Part shown: positions 23,552 to 32,522 of the stretch, piece after piece | How positions within the stretch are numbered: position 1 is the stretch's first letter | Layout: each line of letters begins with the position of its first letter | NCBI GenBank assembly: GCA_964545715.1 | Contig: CAZJHX010000065.1 | Span: 1 to 56,171, forward strand | Reading direction: 5' to 3' | DNA: 56,171 bases | From: CAZJHX01 sp964545715 | Lineage (GTDB): Bacteria; Myxococcota_A; UBA9042; GCA-2863065 | Made by a program: the position numbers and the translations under genes | Notes under the pieces: generated by a model | Database searches by the model: none | What the model was told of the DNA's origin: nothing | What the model saw: only the letters and a program-made list of their open reading frames with translations

Positions 23552-23570
23552 GGTCACTATCGCTGTGACC
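23552..23570. promoter_or_regulatory. Perfect inverted repeat between divergent genes
   Basis: GGTCAC and GTGACC are separated by seven bases. The site covers the -10-like hexamer of the minus-strand gene starting at 23547. It lies about 26 bases upstream of TATAGT (23596-23601), the -10-like box for the plus-strand lipoprotein gene. It is well placed as a shared operator. Confidence 0.5.
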
Positions 23571-23632
23571 GTGTGCATTGCGCAAGGCATGTTCGTATAG
23601 TGAGCGGCGGCGGTTCGAAAGAGGTTGGAATG

Positions 23633-24367
23633 ATGCGCAACGCCCTGTGGCTGTTGCTTTGCGCGGGCATGCTGGCATGCAGTGCGGCTGACGACCCGCA
23701 ACCGGGCGCGCCCGCCACGGCCGACACGCTCGTGGATGTCGTCGCCGACGCCTGGATGGACGCCGAAGAGCCTGTCGATGTGACGCCCGACGTGCCCGAG
23801 CCCCCCGACACGCCCGATGTCCCGCCGCCCCCGCCCGACGTGCCGGACACCGGCCCCGAGGATCTCGGCTGCCAGCCCGACTGCGACGGCAAAGAGTGTG
23901 GCCTGGACGGCTGTGGCGGGATCTGCGGCGTGTGCGACGCGGCCAAGTTGTGCATCGACGGCGTGTGCGGCTGCTCGCCCGACTGCGACGGCAAGACCTG
24001 CGGCGACGATCTCTGCGGCGGCTCCTGTGGACCGGACTGCCCCGAAGGTGAGCTGTGCATTGGCGGCTCCTGTGGCGCGCTGACATGCCAGGCCGCGCTG
24101 GCTGACTGCGCGGGCTCCTTCGACCTGCCGGTGCCGCCCGACACCATCTGCAGCTTTGTCGGCAAGGGCTCGGCCTGTGAGACCCTGATCCTGGCCGCCT
24201 ACGCCGAGGACGGCTGCTACTCGTCGTGCAGCGTCTTTCCGGTCCCCGGAATGGACAAGGCCTGCAACGGCACCGAGTGCTCCGGCATCATCTCGCTGGC
24301 CAAGTCCTTTCTGAGCCTGGACATCTGCCTGGGCTGCAAGGATCCGGAGCCTCCGCCCGAAGAGTAG
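23633..24367 (+). CDS. Cysteine-rich lipoprotein, 244 aa
   Basis: GAGGT at 23621-23625 sits seven bases before the second of two adjacent ATGs. The signal peptide ends in M-L-A-C. A Pro/Asp-rich, probably disordered linker is followed by two modules of the type C-x-P-D-C-D-G-K-x-C-G-x-D-x-C-G-G-x-C (about residues 85-145), widespread in Myxococcota surface lipoproteins. A C-terminal domain with about ten further Cys (about 150-235) is unlike the repeats. It shares general style with the giant lipoprotein at 17807-20869. No enzymatic motif. Confidence 0.8.
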   Translation: MRNALWLLLCAGMLACSAADDPQPGAPATADTLVDVVADAWMDAEEPVDVTPDVPEPPDTPDVPPPPPDVPDTGPEDLGCQPDCDGKECGLDGCGGICGVCDAAKLCIDGVCGCSPDCDGKTCGDDLCGGSCGPDCPEGELCIGGSCGALTCQAALADCAGSFDLPVPPDTICSFVGKGSACETLILAAYAEDGCYSSCSVFPVPGMDKACNGTECSGIISLAKSFLSLDICLGCKDPEPPPEE

Positions 24368-24373
24368 CCACCG

Positions 24374-25513
24374 TCAGTTGATGATGTAGCCCAGCAGCTT
24401 CATCGGGGTCGACGCGCCGATCGTCAGAAACCACTCGTTGTCCGTGGACCACAGCACGCCAAGGTCCAGGTACGAGAGGATCGCGGACGCGCCGACCACA
24501 AAGCAGGTGCTGTCGGACGCCGTCCGGGCGCCGATGTTGAGGGCCCCGCCCATGAAGCGGAAGGCGCCGCTACCCACTTTTCCGGTCCGCTTGAACTCCT
24601 CCATGGACGGAAACCAGTTGTAGATAACCCCCACGCGAGCGACGTGGGCAAACGCAAAGTCGTCGTAGTCATCGCCAAACGACGCGTCGCCCGCCGGCGT
24701 CAGGCTCAGCGTCTGCAATAGGTTGTAGCGGACGATCGGCTCCCACGGGGAGATCGACTCCTCGCTGCGAAACAGCCACACCGACAGCCCATACTCCACG
24801 ATGTTGCTGCGAAAGCTGTCCTCGCCGTACTTCAGCTCGAACAGCGCCATTTGATACGCCTCTTTCAGCGCCTGCGCGTCGGCCGCTGCCTTGTTCCAGA
24901 ACTGCTGGCCAAAGGGCTTTGTCGCGGCGTCCAGTCTCTTGCGATAGGCGCTGCCCCACGCCTGCAAGACCTCTTTTCGCCAGACCTCCACGATGGCGGG
25001 CCGCGGCTGCGGTAGGTCCTCTTTCACCGCCTCGTTGAAGTGCGACCGCTGGTAGATGCGCTTGATGTCGGCGACCGGCCGCTCAACCCCCTGGATCACC
25101 AGCGATTGTTGGTCGCTCCACCACCGCGCAAAGCCGACGACGCCGTGCTCGTCGCCCTTCGTGCGCTCCGAGCAGTCGTTAGTCAACGTGCCGATCGCGC
25201 CCAACATGTACTGCAGCTTGACCTGAGCTGTCTCCAGTTTTGGCGTGATCACCGCATACACCGCGCCCTCGGTGGTGCTCCAGGCGGTCGCCTGCTCCGA
25301 AGTGAGCGTCTTTGTCTGCTTATCCCGAAGCGCGCGCAGAAGATTCGGCGACCGGTCGCTCAACACCTTCCCAAGGCCCACCAGCGCCGTGCACACGCAC
25401 TTATCCTTGGTGCGCTGGTCCAGCTGCCCAAATGCCGCGACCTCGTAGCACGAGTGGTCAGCCAGGGCAGGCGACGCCGCGAGGAGCAAGAGGCAGATGA
25501 GTGACGCTCTCAT
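24374..25513 (-). CDS. Exported protein of unknown function, 379 aa
   Basis: A clean signal peptide ends A-L-A (about residue 18), followed by a Cys-containing helical domain up to ~250 and a Gly/aromatic-rich C-terminal part with alternating strands that may be a small barrel. The C terminus is G-Y-I-I-N, not the usual terminal Phe. No family recognised. The ATG overlaps the stop of the alpha/beta hydrolase gene (ATGA), so it is the third gene of the protease-hydrolase operon and likely works with those products, perhaps as the envelope component. Confidence 0.75.
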   Translation of the reverse strand: MRASLICLLLLAASPALADHSCYEVAAFGQLDQRTKDKCVCTALVGLGKVLSDRSPNLLRALRDKQTKTLTSEQATAWSTTEGAVYAVITPKLETAQVKLQYMLGAIGTLTNDCSERTKGDEHGVVGFARWWSDQQSLVIQGVERPVADIKRIYQRSHFNEAVKEDLPQPRPAIVEVWRKEVLQAWGSAYRKRLDAATKPFGQQFWNKAAADAQALKEAYQMALFELKYGEDSFRSNIVEYGLSVWLFRSEESISPWEPIVRYNLLQTLSLTPAGDASFGDDYDDFAFAHVARVGVIYNWFPSMEEFKRTGKVGSGAFRFMGGALNIGARTASDSTCFVVGASAILSYLDLGVLWSTDNEWFLTIGASTPMKLLGYIIN

Positions 25514-26280
25514 GGCTCCACCGTGTCTGCGATCTCGTCTCGAATTCGCTGGATAACTTCCGGTATTTGCAGGTATTTATCCATGCCGTGCGGATCCGCG
25601 CCCTGCACGCCGAAGTCGTGGTTGAAGGTCAGGTGATCCGCGCCGTTGCTCGTGTCTCGTAGTGGCCAGATGGCCGCGATCGGGTCCAGGCTGCCCCAGA
25701 CGTTGAGCCAGCTGTCACACACCCGCGGCCGCGGAAAGTCCACGCCGCCCTTCGGCGCACGGCGGCCATTGAAGACAGGCACAGCCAGCGGCGACGCGAC
25801 CGTGATCAGCGACCGCACTTTGTCGTCGATCGACAAAAAGCCCTGCCGCATATGGCGCAGCGCGTAGTACGCGACCACCGTGCCCAGGCTGTGCCCGATC
25901 ACGTACAGGTTGCGCAGCCCCCGATGTCGGGCGTCGTTGTAGGCGGCCCTCACGCGCGAGTGCACCTGATTGCGAAAGTCAGGGTCCAGGATGTAGAAGG
26001 CCACCTCCGACGCGTAGACCTCCGCGGCATCCCCCAGCTTCTCCGCCCACTCCGACTCGAGCACGTCCGTCACGGCGTCGGGGTAAACGCTGGTCGGGGA
26101 GTTCACGTATTTGGCCTCCATGGCCAGGCTGTCCTGCTGCCACCACACCTCGATGAACTCGACGTCTTGCAGCGACGGCTCCGTCCCCTTCAGCAGGCGC
26201 GCCCACTGCGCCGAGTAGCCCGCCTGCTGGCCGCCCACGCCATGCACCAGGATGATCGCCACACAGCTCTCGTTACTCAT
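25510..26280 (-). CDS. Alpha/beta hydrolase, 256 aa
   Basis: A cytoplasmic serine hydrolase. The oxyanion-hole segment I-I-L-V-H-G-V-G-G lies at residues 9-17 and the nucleophile elbow is G-H-S131-L-G. The His may be in F-N-H-D-F near residue 230. There is no signal peptide. It starts ten bases after the stop of the protease-hydrolase fusion gene and overlaps the next start, so the three form a tight operon. The fold is that of lipase/esterase-like enzymes; the substrate is unknown. Confidence 0.85.
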   Translation of the reverse strand: MSNESCVAIILVHGVGGQQAGYSAQWARLLKGTEPSLQDVEFIEVWWQQDSLAMEAKYVNSPTSVYPDAVTDVLESEWAEKLGDAAEVYASEVAFYILDPDFRNQVHSRVRAAYNDARHRGLRNLYVIGHSLGTVVAYYALRHMRQGFLSIDDKVRSLITVASPLAVPVFNGRRAPKGGVDFPRPRVCDSWLNVWGSLDPIAAIWPLRDTSNGADHLTFNHDFGVQGADPHGMDKYLQIPEVIQRIRDEIADTVEP

Positions 26281-26290
26281 CGTCCGTCCC

Positions 26291-28258
26291 TCACGTCAGC
26301 TGACGCCGTCGATCGCCACGCGCCGATTTGGAGCTGGCGAAGTGGAAGCTGGCAGACGCCGTTTTCGCCACCAGGATGCGCGCCAGGGTCGCCTTCAGCG
26401 TCTTGTTGTCGTCGTCAAAGCCGCCGTGGGACGTCGCGCCCGCCGCGTCCGGTTCGCCCTCCGGTCGATCGTTGGGCGAGCGAACCCAGTCGTGGCTCTT
26501 CTTCCTCAAGATCGACTGCAGTCGCTTGTCTTCGCGCACGAACTTCTCCATCCCCAGCAGCGGAGCGCCGTCGTACAGCCACGGCACCCGCGGCTTCTCC
26601 TCAAAGGCGTTTGAGACCAGGTACAGCAGCGACTTGTTGTAGATGTGCGCGCAGTGGTCGTCCCGCTCGACCTCGTCGGTGAGCGTGAACAGGCCGAAGC
26701 GCTTCACCCGCCGGGCGCCCAGGGCGGGACCGTACGTCTTGTGAAACGCCTCCAATGTGATCGCCGGCGCCCACAGCGTCGCGGTCTCCACCGTCTGCCC
26801 CAGCCCCTCCAGGCCGGTGCACGGGCCCGACGTGAGCGTGCCCTCCGCGGTGATGCGCTCCAGCACGTGTGCCAGAAAGACGCTGCCGGCGCTGTGTCCC
26901 GCGATATGCAGCTCCACGTCGTTGTTCAACAAGAGCTCCGCCAGGTACTTCAAGAAGATGGCCGCGGCGCCCCCGGGCCTGGACGCCGCGATCGCGTTCT
27001 CCTTCATCTCGTCCCACACCGCCTTGCCGGTCAGGACGCGGGCGAGCGGCTCCAGGGCGCCGTCCAACCGGTCCAGCATGAAGTCCTTGGCGTCGTCCAG
27101 AAAGCCCTCGGAGCGGCGCCGTCCCAGCGCATCCCGCAGGATGTTCTTGAGCGTGGTCCAGTAGTCCGTCTTCCAGATGAACGCCACGGGGTAGATCTCG
27201 TGGTCCAGCAGCGGCCTGCGCAGGTCCGCGACCCGATCCAGCGCCGCGCGCTCCCCAACCATGCCCCCGTGTGCATAGATGAGCAGCCGCTTCTTCTCCC
27301 ACGTCCGCGTGACCTCGACGAAGTCGTCCAAAAGCAGCGCCCGCACCTGCTCTTCCGAGGTGCCGCACGGGCCGCTCCCGCGCAGCCGACCCTCGTTGCC
27401 GACACTGATCACGTGCGGCCTCAGGTCGGCCGCCGCATGCGGATGTCCCGCCGTACCCGAGCCGAGATTGCCCGCCAGCGCGTCGATCCCGCCGGACACT
27501 ACCGGCACGCCGAGCCGCGCTACCCAGACGTCCGTGCCGTTGGCCAGCCAGTCCGAGTAGCTGATCCGCGCAAAGCCCACATTGCCCCAGGCGTCGCCCC
27601 AGGAGTTTTGCAGCCAGAAACCGTGCTCGTCGTACGCAACCAACGCAAACGCGTGACCGCCCAGAATGCGGTCGCTCAACCGGATGACGCCGTCCGCTCC
27701 GACCTGCTGCCAGCCCTCGTGGACCGTCGCCGTCGCATACACGATGCCGACCTCGGCGAGCGCCGCATGCATATGCACCAGGTCCTTGTGGTTGACCCGG
27801 TAATACGCCCCCAACGGTCGCCTCGCCGCGTCGCGCGAGCGCTCTGCCGTGAGCAGTCCGGGCTGACCCGTGACGTACGGCCAGCTGGCGCCCAGGCAGA
27901 CCCCGTGTTTGTGCCAGCCTTTCATGGCGCCGCGCGCGCTGGAGCCGCTGTAGCTCTCGCCCGGCCACTCGTCGTGCCGCCGCGCCATCTCGTACAGCAT
28001 TCGCGCGCTCACGGCATCCGTGTCGGCTCTCACCGCCCGCGTGCGCAGCAGATAGTTGGCGACCGTCGCCAGGCCGAACCCGGTGCACGCCCCTTCCACG
28101 CCCTGGTCCAGGATGGGGACGTCGTTGGCGCGATAGTCGGCCAGCGGAATCTCCTGAGGTACGTCGACCAGCGCTGCCTCATACATCTGATCCCTGAAAT
28201 CGATCCCATCCGCACGCGCGTTGAAGATCCGTCCCGCACCGTTAGACCCGGTCACCAT
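26291..28258 (-). CDS. Papain-like (C1) protease fused to an alpha/beta hydrolase, 655 aa
   Basis: GGGGGAGG precedes the ATG. Residues ~35-250 form a papain-fold domain: oxyanion Gln52 and catalytic Cys58 in D-Q-G-V-E-G-A-C-T-G-F-G, His202 in G-G-H-A-F, Asn218 in Q-N-S-W-G. Residues ~320-580 form a second domain with L-I-Y-A-H-G-G (oxyanion loop, His330) and the nucleophile elbow G-H-S456-A-G. A charged tail follows. No signal peptide or prodomain is visible, so it may be active in the cytoplasm. It heads an operon with a separate hydrolase and an exported protein. Both active sites look intact. The biological role is unknown; defence, toxin processing or protein quality control are all possible. 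Confidence 0.88.
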   Translation of the reverse strand: MVTGSNGAGRIFNARADGIDFRDQMYEAALVDVPQEIPLADYRANDVPILDQGVEGACTGFGLATVANYLLRTRAVRADTDAVSARMLYEMARRHDEWPGESYSGSSARGAMKGWHKHGVCLGASWPYVTGQPGLLTAERSRDAARRPLGAYYRVNHKDLVHMHAALAEVGIVYATATVHEGWQQVGADGVIRLSDRILGGHAFALVAYDEHGFWLQNSWGDAWGNVGFARISYSDWLANGTDVWVARLGVPVVSGGIDALAGNLGSGTAGHPHAAADLRPHVISVGNEGRLRGSGPCGTSEEQVRALLLDDFVEVTRTWEKKRLLIYAHGGMVGERAALDRVADLRRPLLDHEIYPVAFIWKTDYWTTLKNILRDALGRRRSEGFLDDAKDFMLDRLDGALEPLARVLTGKAVWDEMKENAIAASRPGGAAAIFLKYLAELLLNNDVELHIAGHSAGSVFLAHVLERITAEGTLTSGPCTGLEGLGQTVETATLWAPAITLEAFHKTYGPALGARRVKRFGLFTLTDEVERDDHCAHIYNKSLLYLVSNAFEEKPRVPWLYDGAPLLGMEKFVREDKRLQSILRKKSHDWVRSPNDRPEGEPDAAGATSHGGFDDDNKTLKATLARILVAKTASASFHFASSKSARGDRRRQLT

Positions 28259-28338
28259 GTGCCTCCCCCAAAAAGCCCTGCATGAGCGGACTCGACCGTA
28301 AAGCCGGCACGCCGCGGCAGGTGGGACACGTCCCGGTG

Positions 28339-28366
28339 AAAAACGGAACTCCGGGCGCAGTGCGCC
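28339..28366 (-). terminator. Candidate intrinsic terminator of the ferritin-like gene operon
   Basis: Read on the minus strand directly after the stop at 28370: a GGCGCA-C-TGCGCC hairpin, then a short CGGA/TCCG stem followed immediately by five T residues. It lies in the 111-bp gap before the protease-hydrolase gene. The gap also holds a GGGAC-AC-GTCCC palindrome at 28323-28334. The T-run is short, so the call is moderate. Confidence 0.45.
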
Positions 28367-28369
28367 GGT

Positions 28370-29194
28370 TTACAGGCTGATGGTGGCGCCGACCGCGTTC
28401 AGTTGTGGGACGATCACTTCGGTCAGCGTGTCGAAGAGCAGCGATCGGGCGGTCTCGGAGTCGCTGAAGCCCAACCCTTGCGCCTCCTCCACGATCTCTT
28501 CGGGGATCTCCGCCAGCGGCATGGCGCCCAGCATGCGCTGCTCCAGGATGGGCAGCGCAAACTCGAGATAGCGGTTGGTCCGTGCGCGGCCGTCGTCGTC
28601 AAGGCGCGGCCAGGTCTCCTGCAGGTATAGCCAACCGAAGCGCGCGTGCCCGACCTCGTCGCCCGCCAGCTGGTCGAGGACGCGCCGGATGTACGGCTCA
28701 GTCGTGCGTTCCCGCTCCTCCGTCAGCAAGGCTACCGAGACCGTCTCCGACAGGCTCGTGAACAGCATGTTGCGCAGTGCGCGCTCCAGCGGCGGACAGT
28801 CGAGGTGCTCCGGGAGCGGTTGAATCGCCAGGTCCGCTTCGATTACGGGGTCGCCGCCCAGATGCGCCACGACGGCGCCGCACAGGCCCGCGTGCCGCAG
28901 CTCGTCCATCGCGTACCGCAGTGCAGCGGTTTTGAAGTCCAGCGTCGCCTCCGCCGCGATCAGAAACGGGACCAGCCCCGAGAACACGGCCGAGCTTTGA
29001 TGCTCGTGCAGCATGCGCCGTCGCCAGTTCTCGCGCGCAAGGCCGACCGCCGATGCCGACCAGTTGCCGGTCAATTCGTCGTCCGGCTGTCGCTCCGGCG
29101 TGTTGTCGCCGCGCTTGAGCGCCGTATTCAGCAGGTGCCGGTGATGTACGCGCAAGGGCGAGTCACCCACCTCGACTCGCAGCCGCCCGCTCAC
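28370..29194 (-). CDS. Ferritin-like di-iron domain protein, 274 aa
   Basis: The helical protein carries two E-x-x-H signatures, D-E-L-R-H-A in the first half and D-E-V-G-H-A-R-F in the second, with upstream Glu residues in E-H-Q and L-S-E-T, as in di-iron ferritin-like oxidases. The substrate cannot be told. The GTG start at 29194 overlaps the upstream stop as GTGA; an in-frame extension to 29338 is antisense-like and rejected. Position after an outer-membrane-like gene suggests co-expression but no obvious pathway. Confidence 0.8.
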   Translation of the reverse strand: MSGRLRVEVGDSPLRVHHRHLLNTALKRGDNTPERQPDDELTGNWSASAVGLARENWRRRMLHEHQSSAVFSGLVPFLIAAEATLDFKTAALRYAMDELRHAGLCGAVVAHLGGDPVIEADLAIQPLPEHLDCPPLERALRNMLFTSLSETVSVALLTEERERTTEPYIRRVLDQLAGDEVGHARFGWLYLQETWPRLDDDGRARTNRYLEFALPILEQRMLGAMPLAEIPEEIVEEAQGLGFSDSETARSLLFDTLTEVIVPQLNAVGATISL

Positions 29195-29691
29195 TGTCTT
29201 CTCAGTCCTGGCCCCACCAGCAGATAGTGCGACGGCGCACCCGTGGGCTCCTGGGCCGGCTGGTAGCGGTACTCGATGGTCAACAGCGCCTGCTTGTCGC
29301 CTTTGGTCAGGCCGAAGTCCAGCCCGGCGCCCAGCCACACTGCACCCCGAAACTGCGCCCCCTCAGGGCCGCCCAGGCCGCCCGCAAGCCCGCCGATGGT
29401 CGTGTGCAGATCCACCGTCTTGAAGGTCTCTTTATCCAGCCAGGTCAGCGGCCGCATCTGGATGCCGATCGCATAAAACGCGCCGCGCTGCTCGCCCAGC
29501 TCCTCATAACCCAGGCGCATTGTCGCGCCCACGCCCATCAGCGACGCCGCACCATGCAGCTCCACGCCCCCGGGCGTGCCCCCATCGTGCATGGACACCT
29601 GAACGCCGGCCTGCGCCTGCGCCCTGAAGTCGAAGTTGTAAGGATTGCCGGCTGCTGTCAGCGTGGCGAGCACCAGGATCGGTCCCACCAT
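29191..29691 (-). CDS. Small outer-membrane-barrel-like protein, 166 aa
   Basis: A short signal-like N terminus (V-G-P-I-L-V-L-A-T-L-T-A-A-G) precedes a Gly-rich protein with alternating strand pattern, including A-G-V-Q-V-S, L-G-Y-E-E-L and I-E-Y-R-Y. This suggests an eight-strand barrel, though the C terminus (L-R-R-Q) lacks the usual terminal aromatic. The start shares one base with the amidase stop (TGATG). No specific family recognised. Confidence 0.7.
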   Translation of the reverse strand: MVGPILVLATLTAAGNPYNFDFRAQAQAGVQVSMHDGGTPGGVELHGAASLMGVGATMRLGYEELGEQRGAFYAIGIQMRPLTWLDKETFKTVDLHTTIGGLAGGLGGPEGAQFRGAVWLGAGLDFGLTKGDKQALLTIEYRYQPAQEPTGAPSHYLLVGPGLRRQ

Positions 29692-32522
29692 CAGGTACGC
29701 CTCCGCCTGGCCAACACCGCCAGCAGACCCAGCATCAGCAGCAGGGCCGGCAGGGACGACGGTGTCTCGGCGGCGCTGCAGCCCGAGTCGCTCTTCTGAC
29801 GGCCACCGTTTATCGACAGCAGCGATGATCCGCCGGTTGTCGCGTCCGCCATTGTCATCGTGTCGGGGGCCGGCGCGGGCCCGACGTCCGGCACCGGGTC
29901 TTCCTCCAGCCCGGGGGGATCATCAGCCGGCGGCGCCACCTCACACAGGTCGATCGCGCCCGACCAGCCCAGCGCCTCCAGCGCCTCCGTCATCAGCGCC
30001 GCGCGGGCTGTCTCGCCGGACGCCGACTCCAGCGGAAAGCCCGCCGTCACCACCGAGTACGCGCCGCTCCAGGCGACCGCCGCCGGCTCGCCCCCGTCGT
30101 AGCGCCACAGCACCGTCGCGCCGTCCTGCGGCGTGAGCACGTCCGCAAACTCCACATCGTAGTTCTCGGCAAACTCGACACCGCTTTGCAGCGCGTACGT
30201 CTCGGCGTCGTCCGCCGCCATCGTCACTTTGAGGTACCCGGCCGCAAACGCCTTGTCCGTCTCAGATCCCTTGTGGTCCAGGTCCCACGCGACCTCGGCG
30301 CCGCTGGCAAACAGGCGCCCGCCCGCGTCCAGATAGGCGGCCACGCGCACCTGCTCGGTCTCGCTGAACGTCTCGTCCACCACCGACTCCTCGCCCAGAA
30401 TCCAGTCGACGACCGGATAGTCATCCAACGCGACCGCATCCGCCTCCACCGCGGACGCCTCCGCCGAGTCGAAGGGGGCGCCACCCGCCAACAGCGCAAG
30501 CCCGTGCTCTACGCTGTAGTCAAACGTGTTCACCACATCCTGGTTCAGCCGCATCACCGTACCCAGCGACCACGGCGACAGGTCCTCCAGCGGCAGCGAA
30601 AAGCGGTCCAGCCGCGTGAAGCCCTGCACGATCAACGCGCGCTCCCCGGCCGGGTTACAGCCCGCCACCGCCGCCAGGGTCGCGCTACCAAACGACTCCC
30701 CGCCGCCGTTGACCGCCGTGACATACACAAAGACGGGCTGTCCCGGCGTCAGGTCCGTCAGCGTCGCGGAGGTGCCCTCGACGGCCTGGTCCACGGCGAA
30801 GCCAAAGCCGTCCGTGCTGGTCCAGACGCGATACCCCGTCGGCGTCCCGCCCCAGGGCGGCGCGGACCACGCCACCACCACCGTGCCATCCGCCTGCCCG
30901 CGTACGCGCAGATCGGCCGGCGGCTGCGGTAGATACACCGGGTCAAAGCCGTCGCGCTCGGCGAAATACCGGACGATGCCGCGGTAGTACGCGCGGGCCA
31001 GCGTGTAGCGGAAGCGCGGCTCTGCCAGATAGATCGCGTCCGCCTCTGTCGAGTGAAACGCGGTCTCCACCAGAATCGACGGCATCTCCGAGTTGTGTTT
31101 CGGGTTCAGCTCGCCAAACCACGCCGTGTGCAGGCCCCGGTCCTTCCACGCCGGATCCCACTCCTCGCGGATCGCGTCGATCAGCTCGCTGTGGACCGCC
31201 GCCGCCAGGTCGTCGCTGCCGCTCACGCCTGTGAAGTCGTACCCTGTGCCGGGACCCTTGGGGCCATAGACATAGGTGGACGTCCCCCGTCCCGGATTGG
31301 GCGCGTTGGAGTGCCACGAGACAAAGACCGCGTCCTCGCCCTCTTCGTGCTGCCAGGCCGCGTATCGGCTGCGCGTGGAGACGTCGTCCGAGTTGTCGGC
31401 GCCCGCGTTGTTGTAGACCGAGGGCGGCGCGCCCTGCAGCTGGGCGTGGTATCGACTGGCCTCCTCCCAGCGCGGGCGTCCGCTGGTCGGCCCCGCCGCC
31501 GGAAAGCTGCCCGTCCCGCGCACAACCTGGCCGACCCCGCCCCCGAAGCGCACGGCGTCGATGCTGATCAGCTGCCCCGGCACCGATGAGGCATTGGTGA
31601 GGACCACTTTGGCCGGCCCGGCGAACCGGAACCGCCCCAGGTACATCCAGGTGCCGCCGTGGCGTCTCTGATCGATTCGAAACAGCGCCTCGCCACCAGC
31701 GTGATGCACCGTGACGTGCGCGTCGAGCACGCGATCCGAGGCTGCTGACCATGCGACGTTGACCCCGTACTCTCCCGCCGCCGGCAGCTCGGTCTCAAAC
31801 GTCGCCGTGGCCGTCGCCTCCAGGTTGGACACAGCCAGCTGTGTGCCGCCCAGCGAAAACGGGTTGGTCGCACCGCTTAGCGGCTGCGCGCCCGGTGTGC
31901 CCCACCCGTCCGGTCCGGCCTGCCAGTCGCCCGTCAGCGTGGCCTGCGTGTCGTCGACAAACGCGACGTCAGCCGTGCGGTCCGGCTCGCGCACCGGAAA
32001 CACCACGGCCCCGGCGTTCAGCAGCATGGGGATGAAGTAGTGGTCCGCGCCCTCCGCGCCCACAAGGTCCTCCACGATGTCGTTGGTGTTTCCGCGCTGT
32101 GTCGCCCACCGCCCCAGAACGTCGCTCCAGTACCAGCCGTGCCCCTGGCTGACATAGATCGTCTTGCCTGTCAGAAACCCGGTCACCTGTCCCGGGCTGT
32201 TGTGTCCACGCACGACGGGAGAGCCGCCCGCACTGCTCTTCAGCTCGTTTGGCCGCGCAGGCGGAGGCTCGATCGGCGGCAGCAGCTGCGGCAGCGACCG
32301 CCAGATACCGGCCGGATCGCGCGCCAGCACGTTGACCGAGCGGACCCGCACACCCTGCTCGTCCAGCGCGTCGATGATCGCCGTCTGCGCCTCCGCGATG
32401 CCGTGCTCATCCACCTCGGCCAGATGCTCCAGATACGCCACCGGCACGTCCGTCCTATCCGTCGGAACGACCAGCACATCCTGCCCGAGCAGGCCGATCC
32501 AGATGACGATCGCGGCCGTCAT
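29691..32522 (-). CDS. N-acetylmuramoyl-L-alanine amidase with golvesin-like insert and MYXO-CTERM-type tail, 943 aa
   Basis: The enzyme should cleave the amide between muramic acid and the stem peptide in peptidoglycan. Zinc ligands of the amidase_3 fold appear as H128 (S-Q-G-H-G), E151, H404 (S-W-H-S-N) and catalytic E486 (L-V-E-T-A). Between E151 and H404 lies a ~140-residue beta domain (about 195-330, ending S-I-D-A-V-R-F-G-G-G), resembling the golvesin/xanthan-lyase C-terminal carbohydrate-binding type. A fibronectin-III-like domain follows (about 530-620), then a region of unknown fold. The last ~33 residues carry S-G-C, a hydrophobic helix and R-R-R-R, a MYXO-CTERM-like sorting signal. 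The start overlaps the yceF-like stop by four bases. Confidence 0.88.
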   Translation of the reverse strand: MTAAIVIWIGLLGQDVLVVPTDRTDVPVAYLEHLAEVDEHGIAEAQTAIIDALDEQGVRVRSVNVLARDPAGIWRSLPQLLPPIEPPPARPNELKSSAGGSPVVRGHNSPGQVTGFLTGKTIYVSQGHGWYWSDVLGRWATQRGNTNDIVEDLVGAEGADHYFIPMLLNAGAVVFPVREPDRTADVAFVDDTQATLTGDWQAGPDGWGTPGAQPLSGATNPFSLGGTQLAVSNLEATATATFETELPAAGEYGVNVAWSAASDRVLDAHVTVHHAGGEALFRIDQRRHGGTWMYLGRFRFAGPAKVVLTNASSVPGQLISIDAVRFGGGVGQVVRGTGSFPAAGPTSGRPRWEEASRYHAQLQGAPPSVYNNAGADNSDDVSTRSRYAAWQHEEGEDAVFVSWHSNAPNPGRGTSTYVYGPKGPGTGYDFTGVSGSDDLAAAVHSELIDAIREEWDPAWKDRGLHTAWFGELNPKHNSEMPSILVETAFHSTEADAIYLAEPRFRYTLARAYYRGIVRYFAERDGFDPVYLPQPPADLRVRGQADGTVVVAWSAPPWGGTPTGYRVWTSTDGFGFAVDQAVEGTSATLTDLTPGQPVFVYVTAVNGGGESFGSATLAAVAGCNPAGERALIVQGFTRLDRFSLPLEDLSPWSLGTVMRLNQDVVNTFDYSVEHGLALLAGGAPFDSAEASAVEADAVALDDYPVVDWILGEESVVDETFSETEQVRVAAYLDAGGRLFASGAEVAWDLDHKGSETDKAFAAGYLKVTMAADDAETYALQSGVEFAENYDVEFADVLTPQDGATVLWRYDGGEPAAVAWSGAYSVVTAGFPLESASGETARAALMTEALEALGWSGAIDLCEVAPPADDPPGLEEDPVPDVGPAPAPDTMTMADATTGGSSLLSINGGRQKSDSGCSAAETPSSLPALLLMLGLLAVLARRRRT

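Noticed and set aside
29195..29338. N-terminal extension of the ferritin-like protein
   Set aside because: It is antisense-like, Arg/Ala-rich and overlaps the upstream gene; the GTGA coupling at 29194 is the natural start.
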